Assembly: GCA_046262435.1 (NCBI GenBank)
Contig: JBHEMT010000148.1
Coordinates: forward strand, 1 to 10,091
Length of the DNA stretch: 10,091 bases
Source: JBHEMT01 sp046262435
Lineage (GTDB): Bacteria > Chloroflexota > Dormibacteria > Aeolococcales > Aeolococcaceae
Reading direction: 5' to 3'
Position 1 is the first letter of the stretch, and each line of letters opens with the position of its first letter. Both the position numbers and the translations under genes were made by a program. This document shows, piece by piece, positions 1 to 6,320 of this stretch. The notes below the pieces were generated by a model that was given only the letters and a program-made list of their open reading frames with translations, was not told the origin of the DNA and ran no database searches.

Positions 1-504
1 CGGGACCCGCGCCTCGCCGCGCACGATCCGTTCGGCTTCGAACTTGGTCTTGAAGTAGGGGTGATCGAGCTCCTGCCCCTCGTCGAACATCTCCTCGGTG
101 AAGCGCCCCCGGAAGCGTCCGGCCACCGCGATCGAGCTGACATGGTTGAGGCACGCCGCTTCCAGGGCGTTGGCCATCGCCACCGCGTTACGGGTGCCCT
201 CGACGTTGGCCCGCTCGGTGGCCTCGGCGCTGGCGGTCAGGTCATAGACCGCCGCCAGATGAAAGACCGTGGCACCGCGCAACCGCTGCAGCTCCGCCGC
301 GTCGAGCCCGCAGGTCGGCTCGGTGATGTCGCCGCTCACCGCTCGGAGCCGCCGACCGTCAGGGTCGAGCCGTTCGCGGAGCGCCGCAAAGCGATGGGTG
401 GACCCCGGCCGCACCAGAACGCTGACCGCCCCGTCACGCTTGAGCAGCAGGGGCAGCAGGTGCCGGCCGATGAACCCGGTGGCGCCGGTGACGACGTACT
501 CCAC
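1..504 (-). CDS. Extended SDR family NAD(P)-dependent oxidoreductase, N-terminal part
   Basis: This is the first 168 codons of a gene that continues past the left edge. It starts at a GTG at 504, with a strong purine-rich ribosome site (GGGAGGGGAG, about 511-520) just upstream. The protein opens with a Rossmann nucleotide-binding motif, GATGFIG (residues 7-13). An acidic GDI (58-60) follows, then FHLAA (81-85), the serine of the HVSS stretch (121-124), and the YFKTK catalytic Tyr/Lys pair (Y150, K154). These are the hallmarks of extended or atypical SDR enzymes (epimerase/dehydratase, 3-beta-HSD or thioester-reductase-like). The phrase FTEEMFDEGQ resembles actinobacterial SDRs that act on lipid-like substrates, but the substrate cannot be read from the sequence. 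Its C-terminal half is outside the window. It is divergent from the thiolase gene. A TATCCT -10-like hexamer (minus strand, 555-560) could drive it with a leader of about 45 nt, but no good -35 is visible. Confidence 0.9.
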   Translation of the reverse strand, partial: MEYVVTGATGFIGRHLLPLLLKRDGAVSVLVRPGSTHRFAALRERLDPDGRRLRAVSGDITEPTCGLDAAELQRLRGATVFHLAAVYDLTASAEATERANVEGTRNAVAMANALEAACLNHVSSIAVAGRFRGRFTEEMFDEGQELDHPYFKTKFEAERIVRGEARVP

Positions 505-700
505 GGCTGGCTCCCCTCCCCACAACACCACGGGCCCCGCTGTTCAGTCCCGCGAGGATAGAGCCCGGCGCGACGGCGTGGTCAGATTCGCCCGCTTGCC
601 GCCGCAGAGCGCCGGCCAGCCAACTCCTGGGCGTGATCGGTGTCCGAGGTGCTCGGCGCCCCCAGCGTTCGCGGGCGGCAAACGGGGCAGAATGGCAACA

Positions 701-716
701 TTGACATGCACGTCAA
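701..716. promoter_or_regulatory. 16-bp near-palindrome, putative repressor operator
   Basis: TTGACATGCACGTCAA is a 16-bp inverted repeat of the form TTGACnTGCAnGTCAA. Only the two n positions break the symmetry. It lies 57 bp upstream of the thiolase ATG, in the 269-bp region shared with the divergent SDR gene. Size and symmetry fit a TetR-family operator, and such repressors often control fatty-acid degradation genes in high-GC Gram-positives. The left arm also reads TTGACA, a perfect -35, but I see no convincing -10 at 16-19 bp downstream. The operator call is an inference, and no regulator gene is present in the window. The rest of the 505-773 gap shows no supported gene. Confidence 0.5.
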
Positions 717-773
717 CCTGTGGGACAGCCCCCCTGAACCATTTGCCGACAATCTGCCGAGGTACCGAGAACC

Positions 774-1937
774 ATGCCCGAAGCCGTGATCGTCGCCGCC
801 GGCCGGACCCCGATCGGCCGGGCCATGAAGGGCTCGCTGACCCAGTGGCGTCCCGACGACCTCGGTGCCCACATCGTTGACAAGGTCCTGGCCACTGTTC
901 CCGAACTCGACCGCTCCACCATCGAGGACCTGATCTGCGGCTGCGGCCTCCCCGGCGGCGAACAGGGCTTCAACCTGGGCCGGGCGATTGCCCTCCTCTC
1001 CAGGCTGGACGTCCCCGGGACCACCATCACCCGCTACTGCTCCTCATCGCTGCAGACCACCCGGATGGCGGCCCACGCCATCAGAGCCGGTGAGGGGGAC
1101 GTCTTCCTCTCGGTGGGCGTGGAGACCGTCAGCCGCTACCTCAACGGTGTCAGCGACATGCCCCAGAACCAGAACCCGAAGCTGCAGCCGGGCAACGCCG
1201 AGGGGTACCCGGACATCTACATCGCCATGGGGCTGACCGCCGAGAACGTCGCCCGGCGCGAGGAGATCAGTCGCGAGGAGATGGACCAGTTCGCCCTGCA
1301 GAGCCAGCAGCGTGCGGTGGCGGCCCAGGAGAGCGGCTTCTTCGCCCACGAGATCATCCCGGTGCCCCTCGGCGACGGCGCGGAGATGACCAGGGACGAC
1401 GGTCCCCGCGCCGACACCTCGCTGGAGAAACTGGCCTCGCTGAAGCCGGTCTTTCGCGACGACGGCAGCGTCACCGCCGGCAACGCCTGTCCCCTCAACG
1501 ACGGCGCCGCCGCCGTGGTGGTGATGAGCGACGCCCGGGCCCGTGAACTGGGGCTGAGCCCGCTTGCTCGGATCGTCAGCACCGGGCTCACCGCCCTCGA
1601 GCCGGAGTACATGGGCCTGGGCCCGATCGGAGCGTCGCGGCAGGCATTGCAGCGCGCCGGCATGACCATCGACGACATCGACGTGGTCGAGATCAACGAG
1701 GCCTTCGCTGCCCAGGTGATCCCCTCCGCCCGAGCGCTCGGCGTTGACCCGTTCAGTGACAAGCTCAACCCCCACGGCGGCGCGATAGCCCTCGGCCACC
1801 CCTTCGGCATGACCGGGGCACGCATCCTCTGCACCCTGCTCAACGACCTGCGCGAGCGCGGCCAGACGGTCGGCCTGGAGACCATGTGCGTGGGTGGCGG
1901 CATGGGCATGGCGATGATCGTCGAGCGGCTCAGCTAG
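774..1937 (+). CDS. Thiolase (acetyl-CoA C-acyltransferase)
   Basis: A complete 387-residue protein, the normal length for a type I/II thiolase. It either condenses two acyl-CoA molecules or cleaves 3-ketoacyl-CoA in the cytoplasm. The nucleophilic cysteine is C89 in RYCSSS. Further motifs are TAGNACPLNDGAAA (234-247), NEAF (308-311), the catalytic histidine H342 in GHPFG, and the second catalytic cysteine C372 in CVGGGMG. All active-site residues are present. The ATG at 774 gives the canonical start (PEAVIVAAGRTPIG), with a modest GAGG 11 nt upstream. TAGNACPLNDGAAA looks like actinobacterial FadA-type beta-oxidation thiolases, but the sequence does not separate degradative from biosynthetic roles. 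The gene stands alone on its strand. Control through the palindrome at 701-716 is plausible. It converges on the short-chain dehydrogenase gene. Confidence 0.95.
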   Translation: MPEAVIVAAGRTPIGRAMKGSLTQWRPDDLGAHIVDKVLATVPELDRSTIEDLICGCGLPGGEQGFNLGRAIALLSRLDVPGTTITRYCSSSLQTTRMAAHAIRAGEGDVFLSVGVETVSRYLNGVSDMPQNQNPKLQPGNAEGYPDIYIAMGLTAENVARREEISREEMDQFALQSQQRAVAAQESGFFAHEIIPVPLGDGAEMTRDDGPRADTSLEKLASLKPVFRDDGSVTAGNACPLNDGAAAVVVMSDARARELGLSPLARIVSTGLTALEPEYMGLGPIGASRQALQRAGMTIDDIDVVEINEAFAAQVIPSARALGVDPFSDKLNPHGGAIALGHPFGMTGARILCTLLNDLRERGQTVGLETMCVGGGMGMAMIVERLS

Positions 1938-1955
1938 CACCTCGTCCCGCAGCGT

Positions 1956-1972
1956 CTCCACGACTCGTGGAG
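1956..1972. terminator. Hairpin between convergent genes, possible bidirectional terminator
   Basis: CTCCACGACTCGTGGAG is a perfect 17-nt inverted repeat (8-nt arms around one central C). As RNA it would form a stem of at least 6 bp with a short loop. It sits in the 58-bp gap between the thiolase stop (1937) and the stop of the convergent dehydrogenase (1996), where a shared terminator is expected. There is no U tract on either side. It would have to work as a U-less hairpin of the kind proposed for high-GC actinobacteria. Confidence 0.5.
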
Positions 1973-1995
1973 CCGCCGGCCGGACAGGGTCCCGC

Positions 1996-2733
1996 CTAGG
2001 GGCGTCGGTGGACGTCCCGGGCCGTCGCCTGGTCGCGGGGCCGGATCACGATCTCATCGATATCCACGTGGTCCGGCCGGGTGACGGCAAAGGCGATCAC
2101 CTCCGCGATGTCAGCGGCCACCAGCGGCGTCATCCCCGCGTACACGGCCTCGGCCTTGGCCGGCTCGCCGAGGCGGACCATGCTGAACTCGGTGTTGACC
2201 ATTCCGGGTGCCACCTCGGTCACCCGGACCGGCCGGCCGAGCAGCTCCACCCGCAGGGTCCTGGTCAGCGCCCGGACCGCGTGCTTGGCCGCCGTGTACC
2301 CCCCGCCGCCGGGGTAGGTCTCGAATCCGGCGATCGAGCCGACGTTGACCACATGACCGTTGCCCGAGGCCTCCAGCCTGGGGAGCAGGGCGATGGTCAT
2401 CCGAAGCAGCCCCATGACGTTGGTCTCCCACATGGCGGCGTAGCGGTCGAGGTCGGCGTGTTCCACCGGGTCCACCCCGAGCGCACCGCCGGCGTTGTTG
2501 ACCAGCACGTCGCAGCGCTCCACCTTGGCCACCAGAGCATCGACGCTCGTCTGGCTGGTGACGTCGAGCAGCTCCCAGCGACAGCCGGTGCGCGCGGCGA
2601 GCTCGCGCAGCCGATCCTCGCGGCGGGCGGCCGCGACCACGGTGAAACCTGCGCCGGCGAGCGCCTCGACGGTGGCCGCACCGATGCCAGCGCTCGCCCC
2701 GGTGACCAGGGCCACCCGACCTGCCGCGCTCAG
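1996..2733 (-). CDS. Classical short-chain dehydrogenase/reductase (YdfG-like)
   Basis: A 245-residue NAD(P)-dependent oxidoreductase of the classical SDR family, when started at the CTG at 2733. It has the TGASAGIG cofactor motif (about residues 11-18), NNAG, a serine in NVGSIAG, and the YTAAK catalytic Tyr/Lys. The C-terminal DHVDIDEIVIRPRDQA is typical of the YdfG/serine (3-hydroxy acid) dehydrogenase group, so a short hydroxy acid or similar carbonyl compound is the likely substrate. The start is unusual. No ATG or GTG lies at the expected place, but a CTG overlaps the sulfurtransferase stop as CTGA and has an excellent ribosome site 6 nt upstream. Alternatives are an in-frame GTG at 2715, which would start right at VALVTG, and an ATG at 2793, which would add 20 residues without family support. 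It is co-transcribed with, and probably translationally coupled to, the upstream sulfurtransferase. Confidence 0.93.
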   Translation of the reverse strand: MSAAGRVALVTGASAGIGAATVEALAGAGFTVVAAARREDRLRELAARTGCRWELLDVTSQTSVDALVAKVERCDVLVNNAGGALGVDPVEHADLDRYAAMWETNVMGLLRMTIALLPRLEASGNGHVVNVGSIAGFETYPGGGGYTAAKHAVRALTRTLRVELLGRPVRVTEVAPGMVNTEFSMVRLGEPAKAEAVYAGMTPLVAADIAEVIAFAVTRPDHVDIDEIVIRPRDQATARDVHRRP

Positions 2734-3581
2734 CGGGCGCTCCCCTCTCCGGTCTCGACCGGCCGTTTCGGGTCGGTGATCCAGTCCGACCACGACCCGA
2801 TGTAGAGGGCGGCTGGGATCCCCGCGACTCTGAGGGCGAGAACCTCGTGGGCGGCGGTCACTCCCGATCCGCAGTAGGCCCCGACCGGCGGCGGCTCCTC
2901 AGCCGCCGAGATGCCGGCCGCCTGGAAGCGCCGGCGCAGGTCCACCGGGTCGCGGAAGCAGCCCCGCTCGTCGACGTTGTCGGCGGTGGGCGCGCTTCGG
3001 GCTCCGGGGATGTGACCGGCAACCGGGTCAACCGGTTCGGCCTCTCCGGTGAAACGGGCGGGCGCACGCGCGTCGAGGAGCACACCGTCACGGGCGAGAC
3101 GTGCTGCGGCCTCGGCGTCGAGCAGGGGCAGCCGGCCGGGTCGGGGAGCGAAATCGCCCTCCCCGGGGACGCCGGGGTCCGTGCTCAGGGCATACCCGGC
3201 ATCGACCCAGGCACGGAGGCCGCCGTCAAGTACCCGAACGTCGGGGTGGCCGAAATAGCCGAGCAGCCACCAGGCGCGGGCAGCAGCGGTGGAGTCGGCA
3301 GCGTCGTAGACGACCACCGGGCGGTCGTGGCAGACCCCGTGCGCACGCATCGCCGCACCAAAGGTGGCGGCGTCGGGGAGCGGATGCCGGCCGCGGCCTG
3401 GCGGCCCGGCCAGCTCGCGGTCGAGGTCCACGAAGGTGGCGGCGGGAATGTGCCCGCGACGGTACTCGTCGATGCCGGGGGGGCCGCCGAGCCGCCAGCG
3501 CACGTCGAGAAGGCCGGGTGGGCGATCCCCGGCGAGGAGCTCCCGCAGGGCCCCGGGATGGATGAGAGGAGTGGTCGTCAC
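2730..3581 (-). CDS. sseA: 3-mercaptopyruvate / thiosulfate sulfurtransferase (SseA-type)
   Basis: A 283-residue tandem-rhodanese protein, the usual length for two-domain sulfurtransferases. It transfers a sulfane sulfur from 3-mercaptopyruvate (or thiosulfate) to thiol or cyanide acceptors in the cytoplasm. The N-terminal rhodanese domain (about 13-135) has LLDVRW and GHIPAATFVDLD, but D93 in VVYDAAD stands where a cysteine would be, so this domain is non-catalytic, as is normal. The C-terminal domain (about 152-275) has LLDARAPARF, GHIPGA and the active-site loop CGSGVTA with C237. That loop is the form typical of mercaptopyruvate sulfurtransferases rather than the CRKGVT form of rhodaneses. 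The GTG at 3581 is chosen because AGGAAGG lies a few bases upstream and homology begins here. An upstream ATG at 3791 would read through the divergent gene. It is the first gene of an operon with the dehydrogenase, overlapping it by 4 nt. Confidence 0.93.
   Translation of the reverse strand: MTTTPLIHPGALRELLAGDRPPGLLDVRWRLGGPPGIDEYRRGHIPAATFVDLDRELAGPPGRGRHPLPDAATFGAAMRAHGVCHDRPVVVYDAADSTAAARAWWLLGYFGHPDVRVLDGGLRAWVDAGYALSTDPGVPGEGDFAPRPGRLPLLDAEAAARLARDGVLLDARAPARFTGEAEPVDPVAGHIPGARSAPTADNVDERGCFRDPVDLRRRFQAAGISAAEEPPPVGAYCGSGVTAAHEVLALRVAGIPAALYIGSWSDWITDPKRPVETGEGSAR
2740..2750 (-). promoter_or_regulatory. Strong ribosome-binding site that selects the CTG start
   Basis: GGAGAGGGGAG on the minus strand lies inside the last codons of the sulfurtransferase and ends 6 nt before the CTG at 2733. 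Its spacing is ideal for the CTG. It is about 24 nt from the in-frame GTG at 2715, which is too far. It is the main argument for the CTG start. Confidence 0.6.
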
Positions 3582-3646
3582 GCTGCCTTCCTGAGTTTGT
3601 GAAACCGTTGCGGGGCCGCCCCCGTTGACCTGGCGATGGGCCCGTT

Positions 3647-3665
3647 CCCCGCCAGAACGGCGGGG
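3647..3665. repeat. Perfect 7-bp-stem hairpin in a divergent promoter region
   Basis: CCCCGCC and GGCGGGG flank a 5-nt loop (AGAAC), giving a very stable GC hairpin. It lies in the 106-bp region between the sulfurtransferase and L,D-transpeptidase genes, just upstream of the -10-like element of the transpeptidase. It could be a regulator-binding site, or a hairpin in the sulfurtransferase leader if that transcript starts further right. Its function is unknown. Confidence 0.4.
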
Positions 3666-3675
3666 CGAACAATGG

Positions 3676-3681
3676 TACGGT
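3676..3681 (+). promoter_or_regulatory. -10 element of a probable leaderless promoter
   Basis: TACGGT fits the actinobacterial -10 pattern TAnnnT and ends 6 nt before the GTG at 3688. Transcription would then start at or next to the start codon. No Shine-Dalgarno sequence precedes that GTG, which fits a leaderless mRNA. No good -35 is visible. On the opposite strand an overlapping TACCAT (3672-3677) could serve the divergent sulfurtransferase. Confidence 0.4.
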
Positions 3682-3687
3682 TCTGCT

Positions 3688-4920
3688 GTGAGGTTTCCTT
3701 CGCGCGGCCTGGGGCTGCTCGCTGCGACAGCGGCCGCAGGCCTCTCCCTGGCGGCGTGCGGAGCGCCCTCAGGCGGGTCGGCTGGATCCACCGCGGGCGG
3801 TCACGCGGCGGCCACGGCCACGCCGCCGGCCGCAGCCGACTTGACCGTGTCCCCACCCGACCACGCCACCGGGGTCCGGCTTGACGCGCCGGTGACCATC
3901 CAGGCAGTCAGCGGCACCCTCGACACCGTGGTGGTCCACGAAAAGGGCAACGACGCCCCCGTTGCCGGCGCCGTGGACGCCGCCAACCGCGTATGGAAGG
4001 CCGCCGACGCACTCGATCCAAGCACCACCTACACCATCGCGGCAACGGCGCGAGGCGCCGGAGGCGACACCGCCAGCACCCGGACCAGCTTCACCACCCT
4101 GCGGGCCCGGCGGCTGCTCACCGCGGCGAGCCCCAACGACGGCGACGTGGTCGGGGTGGGGATGCCGATGGTCCTGCGCTTCAACACCTCGATTCCCGCG
4201 GAGCGGCAGGCCGACCTGGTCAGCCGCCTCCATGTCACCGCCACGCCGCCGGTGAACGGCGCATGGCACTGGTTCGCTCCCGACGAGGTGCACTTCCGCC
4301 CCGAGGTGTACTGGCCCTCAGGCACCAAGGTGCACATGGACGCCACCTTCCGCGGTCTCGAGGGCGGCAACGGCTACTGGGGCGAGAACAACTGGACGAT
4401 GGACTTCACCATCGGCGAGAAGCACATCTCCTACTTCGACGCCGCCACCCACATGATGACCGTGACCGCCAACGACAAACAGGTCTACAGCTGGCCGATC
4501 AGCGCGGGCCGACCCAAGAACCCCACCATCAGCGGCACCCTGATCGTCCGCTACAAGCAGCAGGACGTGCTCATGGACTCGCTCAGTATCGGCATCCCGC
4601 GCACGGCTCCCGACGGCTACTACGAGCACGTTTTCTGGGATACCGCCATCTCGACCAACGGCTTCTTCGTCCACGCCGCACCCTGGGATGTGGGGATCCA
4701 GGGTTTTGCCAACGTCTCTCATGGCTGCGTCAACCTCTCGCCGGACCGGGCCCAGACCTTCTACAACTTCAGCCGGCCCGGGGACGTCGTCATCGGCTCC
4801 AACACGGGGAGGGTCGCCGACGCCGGTGACGGGGAGGGCGATTGGCAGATTCCGTTCGCACAGTTCGCCAACTCCGGTGGCACGGTGGTCCAGCCCAGCT
4901 CAGCGGCGGGCGGCGCGTAG
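3688..4920 (+). CDS. Lipoprotein L,D-transpeptidase with Ig-like domains
   Basis: A 410-residue cell-wall enzyme that makes 3-3 cross-links in peptidoglycan outside the membrane. From the GTG at 3688 it has a short basic start (VRFPSR), a hydrophobic segment (about 8-22) and a lipobox LAAC with C24, so it should be lipid-anchored. A Gly/Ser/Ala/Thr-rich linker follows (25-50), then two Ig-like domains (about 51-137 and 140-247) of the kind seen in mycobacterial Ldt proteins. The YkuD catalytic domain (about 245-375) has H329 in FFVHAAPWD and the signature SHGCVNLS with H345 and nucleophile C347. A polar tail ends the protein. An upstream ATG at 3625 would add 21 residues and bury the signal peptide, so it is rejected. 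No Shine-Dalgarno sequence precedes the GTG. The gene converges on the exonuclease gene with a gap of only 13 bp and no visible terminator. Confidence 0.94.
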   Translation: MRFPSRGLGLLAATAAAGLSLAACGAPSGGSAGSTAGGHAAATATPPAAADLTVSPPDHATGVRLDAPVTIQAVSGTLDTVVVHEKGNDAPVAGAVDAANRVWKAADALDPSTTYTIAATARGAGGDTASTRTSFTTLRARRLLTAASPNDGDVVGVGMPMVLRFNTSIPAERQADLVSRLHVTATPPVNGAWHWFAPDEVHFRPEVYWPSGTKVHMDATFRGLEGGNGYWGENNWTMDFTIGEKHISYFDAATHMMTVTANDKQVYSWPISAGRPKNPTISGTLIVRYKQQDVLMDSLSIGIPRTAPDGYYEHVFWDTAISTNGFFVHAAPWDVGIQGFANVSHGCVNLSPDRAQTFYNFSRPGDVVIGSNTGRVADAGDGEGDWQIPFAQFANSGGTVVQPSSAAGGA

Positions 4921-4933
4921 GCCGTCGCCCGGC

Positions 4934-6316
4934 TCACGCGGCCGATGTCCGCGGTGGTGACAGCGCCCGCAGGCTCGCGCTGCGCTCTTCCGACAGGGTG
5001 CGCGGCCGCGCTGCCCTGGCATGTGCCGACTCGAGCCGGGATCGGCGGCGGCACCAGTCGTGCTCCCAGCCGCCCCGGGGCGCACCGCGCAGTCGCCCCA
5101 CCACAAGCTGTGGCATGGCGGCGAGGCTGGCCTCAGCGCGCGAGCAGACCGCCAGCGCCTCGTCGAGCCTCCCCTCACGCTGCAGCGCAATCGCCAGCGC
5201 CCGCGCAGCGCGAAGGTCGCGAGCGTCCGCATCGACCAGCCGGGTGTAGACCTCCACCGCCTCCGCGGTTCGCGCACGGCTGAGCAGGCGTCCGAGGCGA
5301 TGACCGGCATCACGGCGGCGCGGGTTGGCCCCGGCGTCGAAACAGGCACGGTAGTGGAGCTCCGCGGCCTCCCTGACCCCCCGGGTGGAATGGTGCACGC
5401 CGAGGTGGTAGCGGTCGGCGGCCTCGACTGGCATCACCAGGTGCCCCTCCACGTGCGCGGCCATCCGGGCGCCCAGCACCGCAGTGGCGCACAGGTCCAG
5501 CTCGTTGTGTCGCACCACCCCGGCAAGCACCTCACTGGCGCCTCCCCGCAGCCACGCGTTGTAGCGCCCCGGAGCCTCGTAACCGGGCACATCGTCCTCG
5601 CGGATCATGCCGAGCAACCCCACCTCGACCTGGCGCAGGGTGCAGCCGCCCAGACGATCGCGGAAAAGCCGGCGCACCGGCGGCAGCAGATCGCTGTGGA
5701 GGCGCTCGTCGAGGGCGTGGCGCGGGAGGCGGTTGATCACCAGCCTCGCGCCGAGCATGGGGATGTCGAACGTCCGGCCGTTGTAGGTGAGCAGAAGCCG
5801 CGAACCGCCGACCCGGGCGAGCAGCGCAGTAAGCATCGCGGCCTCCTCGCCGGGGTCGGCGACCAGCAGCTGCTCGACGTCGAGGTGGGTACCGTGGGGG
5901 ACGCCGAGACCGACCAGGAAGGCGAGCACCCCGCTGCCGCGCAGGCCCATCGACTCGATGTCGAGCACGACCACCGAGCTGTCCGGCCACCCCCCCGCTG
6001 CATCGACCGGCGCTCCGCGGCGGCAGCCGAGGGCCACCAGCTGGCGGGGCAGCACCGGGGGCACCGCTCCGGCGCGCTCCAAAAAGGGGCCAAGGTCCAC
6101 ACGCACCCGGCGTACCCACGCGGTGCCCTCCGCGGTGGCCTCGGCTTCGAAGCCGAGCCTGCCCGGCTCGGGTACCCGACGCGCCGGGTGGGCGGCCGGC
6201 CGGCGCGCCACCAGGCCGTTTCCGGGCATCCCCCCGAGCGCCGCCATACGCTCGCGCAGGGCGGCCAGAGTGGCCACCCGGTCCGGCGAAGCTGGCCATG
6301 ACGGCGCGGCGCTCAC
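4934..6316 (-). CDS. mrfB: DEDD-type exonuclease with TPR-like C-terminus (MrfB/YprB family)
   Basis: A 460-residue RNase H-like exonuclease. In Bacillus subtilis, MrfB (YprB) is the nuclease partner of the helicase MrfA in a UvrABC-independent repair pathway for mitomycin C damage. The catalytic core runs from about 115 to 285. Motif I is VVVLDIESMG (D119, E121), motif II is TYNGRTFDIPML (N179, D184), and motif III is RHNELDL (H270, D274, the DEDDh form). Between II and III lies the family stretch HSDLLPPVRRLFRDRLGGCTL (from H207). The C-terminal part (about 315-400) is helical and TPR-like, matching the known MrfB layout. The tail from 420 is Arg/Ser-rich. The start is GTG at 6316, 4 bp after the helicase stop, so the two are coupled. 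An ATG further upstream (6694) would only read the helicase gene in another frame. Confidence 0.9.
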   Translation of the reverse strand: MSAAPSWPASPDRVATLAALRERMAALGGMPGNGLVARRPAAHPARRVPEPGRLGFEAEATAEGTAWVRRVRVDLGPFLERAGAVPPVLPRQLVALGCRRGAPVDAAGGWPDSSVVVLDIESMGLRGSGVLAFLVGLGVPHGTHLDVEQLLVADPGEEAAMLTALLARVGGSRLLLTYNGRTFDIPMLGARLVINRLPRHALDERLHSDLLPPVRRLFRDRLGGCTLRQVEVGLLGMIREDDVPGYEAPGRYNAWLRGGASEVLAGVVRHNELDLCATAVLGARMAAHVEGHLVMPVEAADRYHLGVHHSTRGVREAAELHYRACFDAGANPRRRDAGHRLGRLLSRARTAEAVEVYTRLVDADARDLRAARALAIALQREGRLDEALAVCSRAEASLAAMPQLVVGRLRGAPRGGWEHDWCRRRSRLESAHARAARPRTLSEERSASLRALSPPRTSAA

Positions 6317-6320
6317 GGCG

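Noticed and set aside
62..561. Plus-strand frames over the first 560 bases
   Set aside because: They are shadows of the minus-strand SDR gene, which carries GATGFIG and YFKTK.
1044..1961. A 305-codon minus-strand frame opposite the thiolase
   Set aside because: It lies antisense to an intact thiolase with all active-site residues and has no domain of its own.
2008..2805. A 265-codon plus-strand frame opposite the short-chain dehydrogenase
   Set aside because: The complementary strand encodes all the SDR motifs. This frame has a composition typical of antisense shadows.
3582..3791. An N-terminal extension of the sulfurtransferase to an ATG at 3791
   Set aside because: It would run into the L,D-transpeptidase gene, and the GTG at 3581 has a good ribosome site and begins the rhodanese homology.
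4921..4933. A possible terminator between the convergent L,D-transpeptidase and mrfB genes
   Set aside because: The gap is only 13 bp and I see no clear hairpin or U tract. Termination must occur elsewhere or the transcripts overlap.
5021..6301. A 426-codon plus-strand frame opposite mrfB
   Set aside because: It is antisense to all the DEDD motifs of mrfB and has no family-like features.
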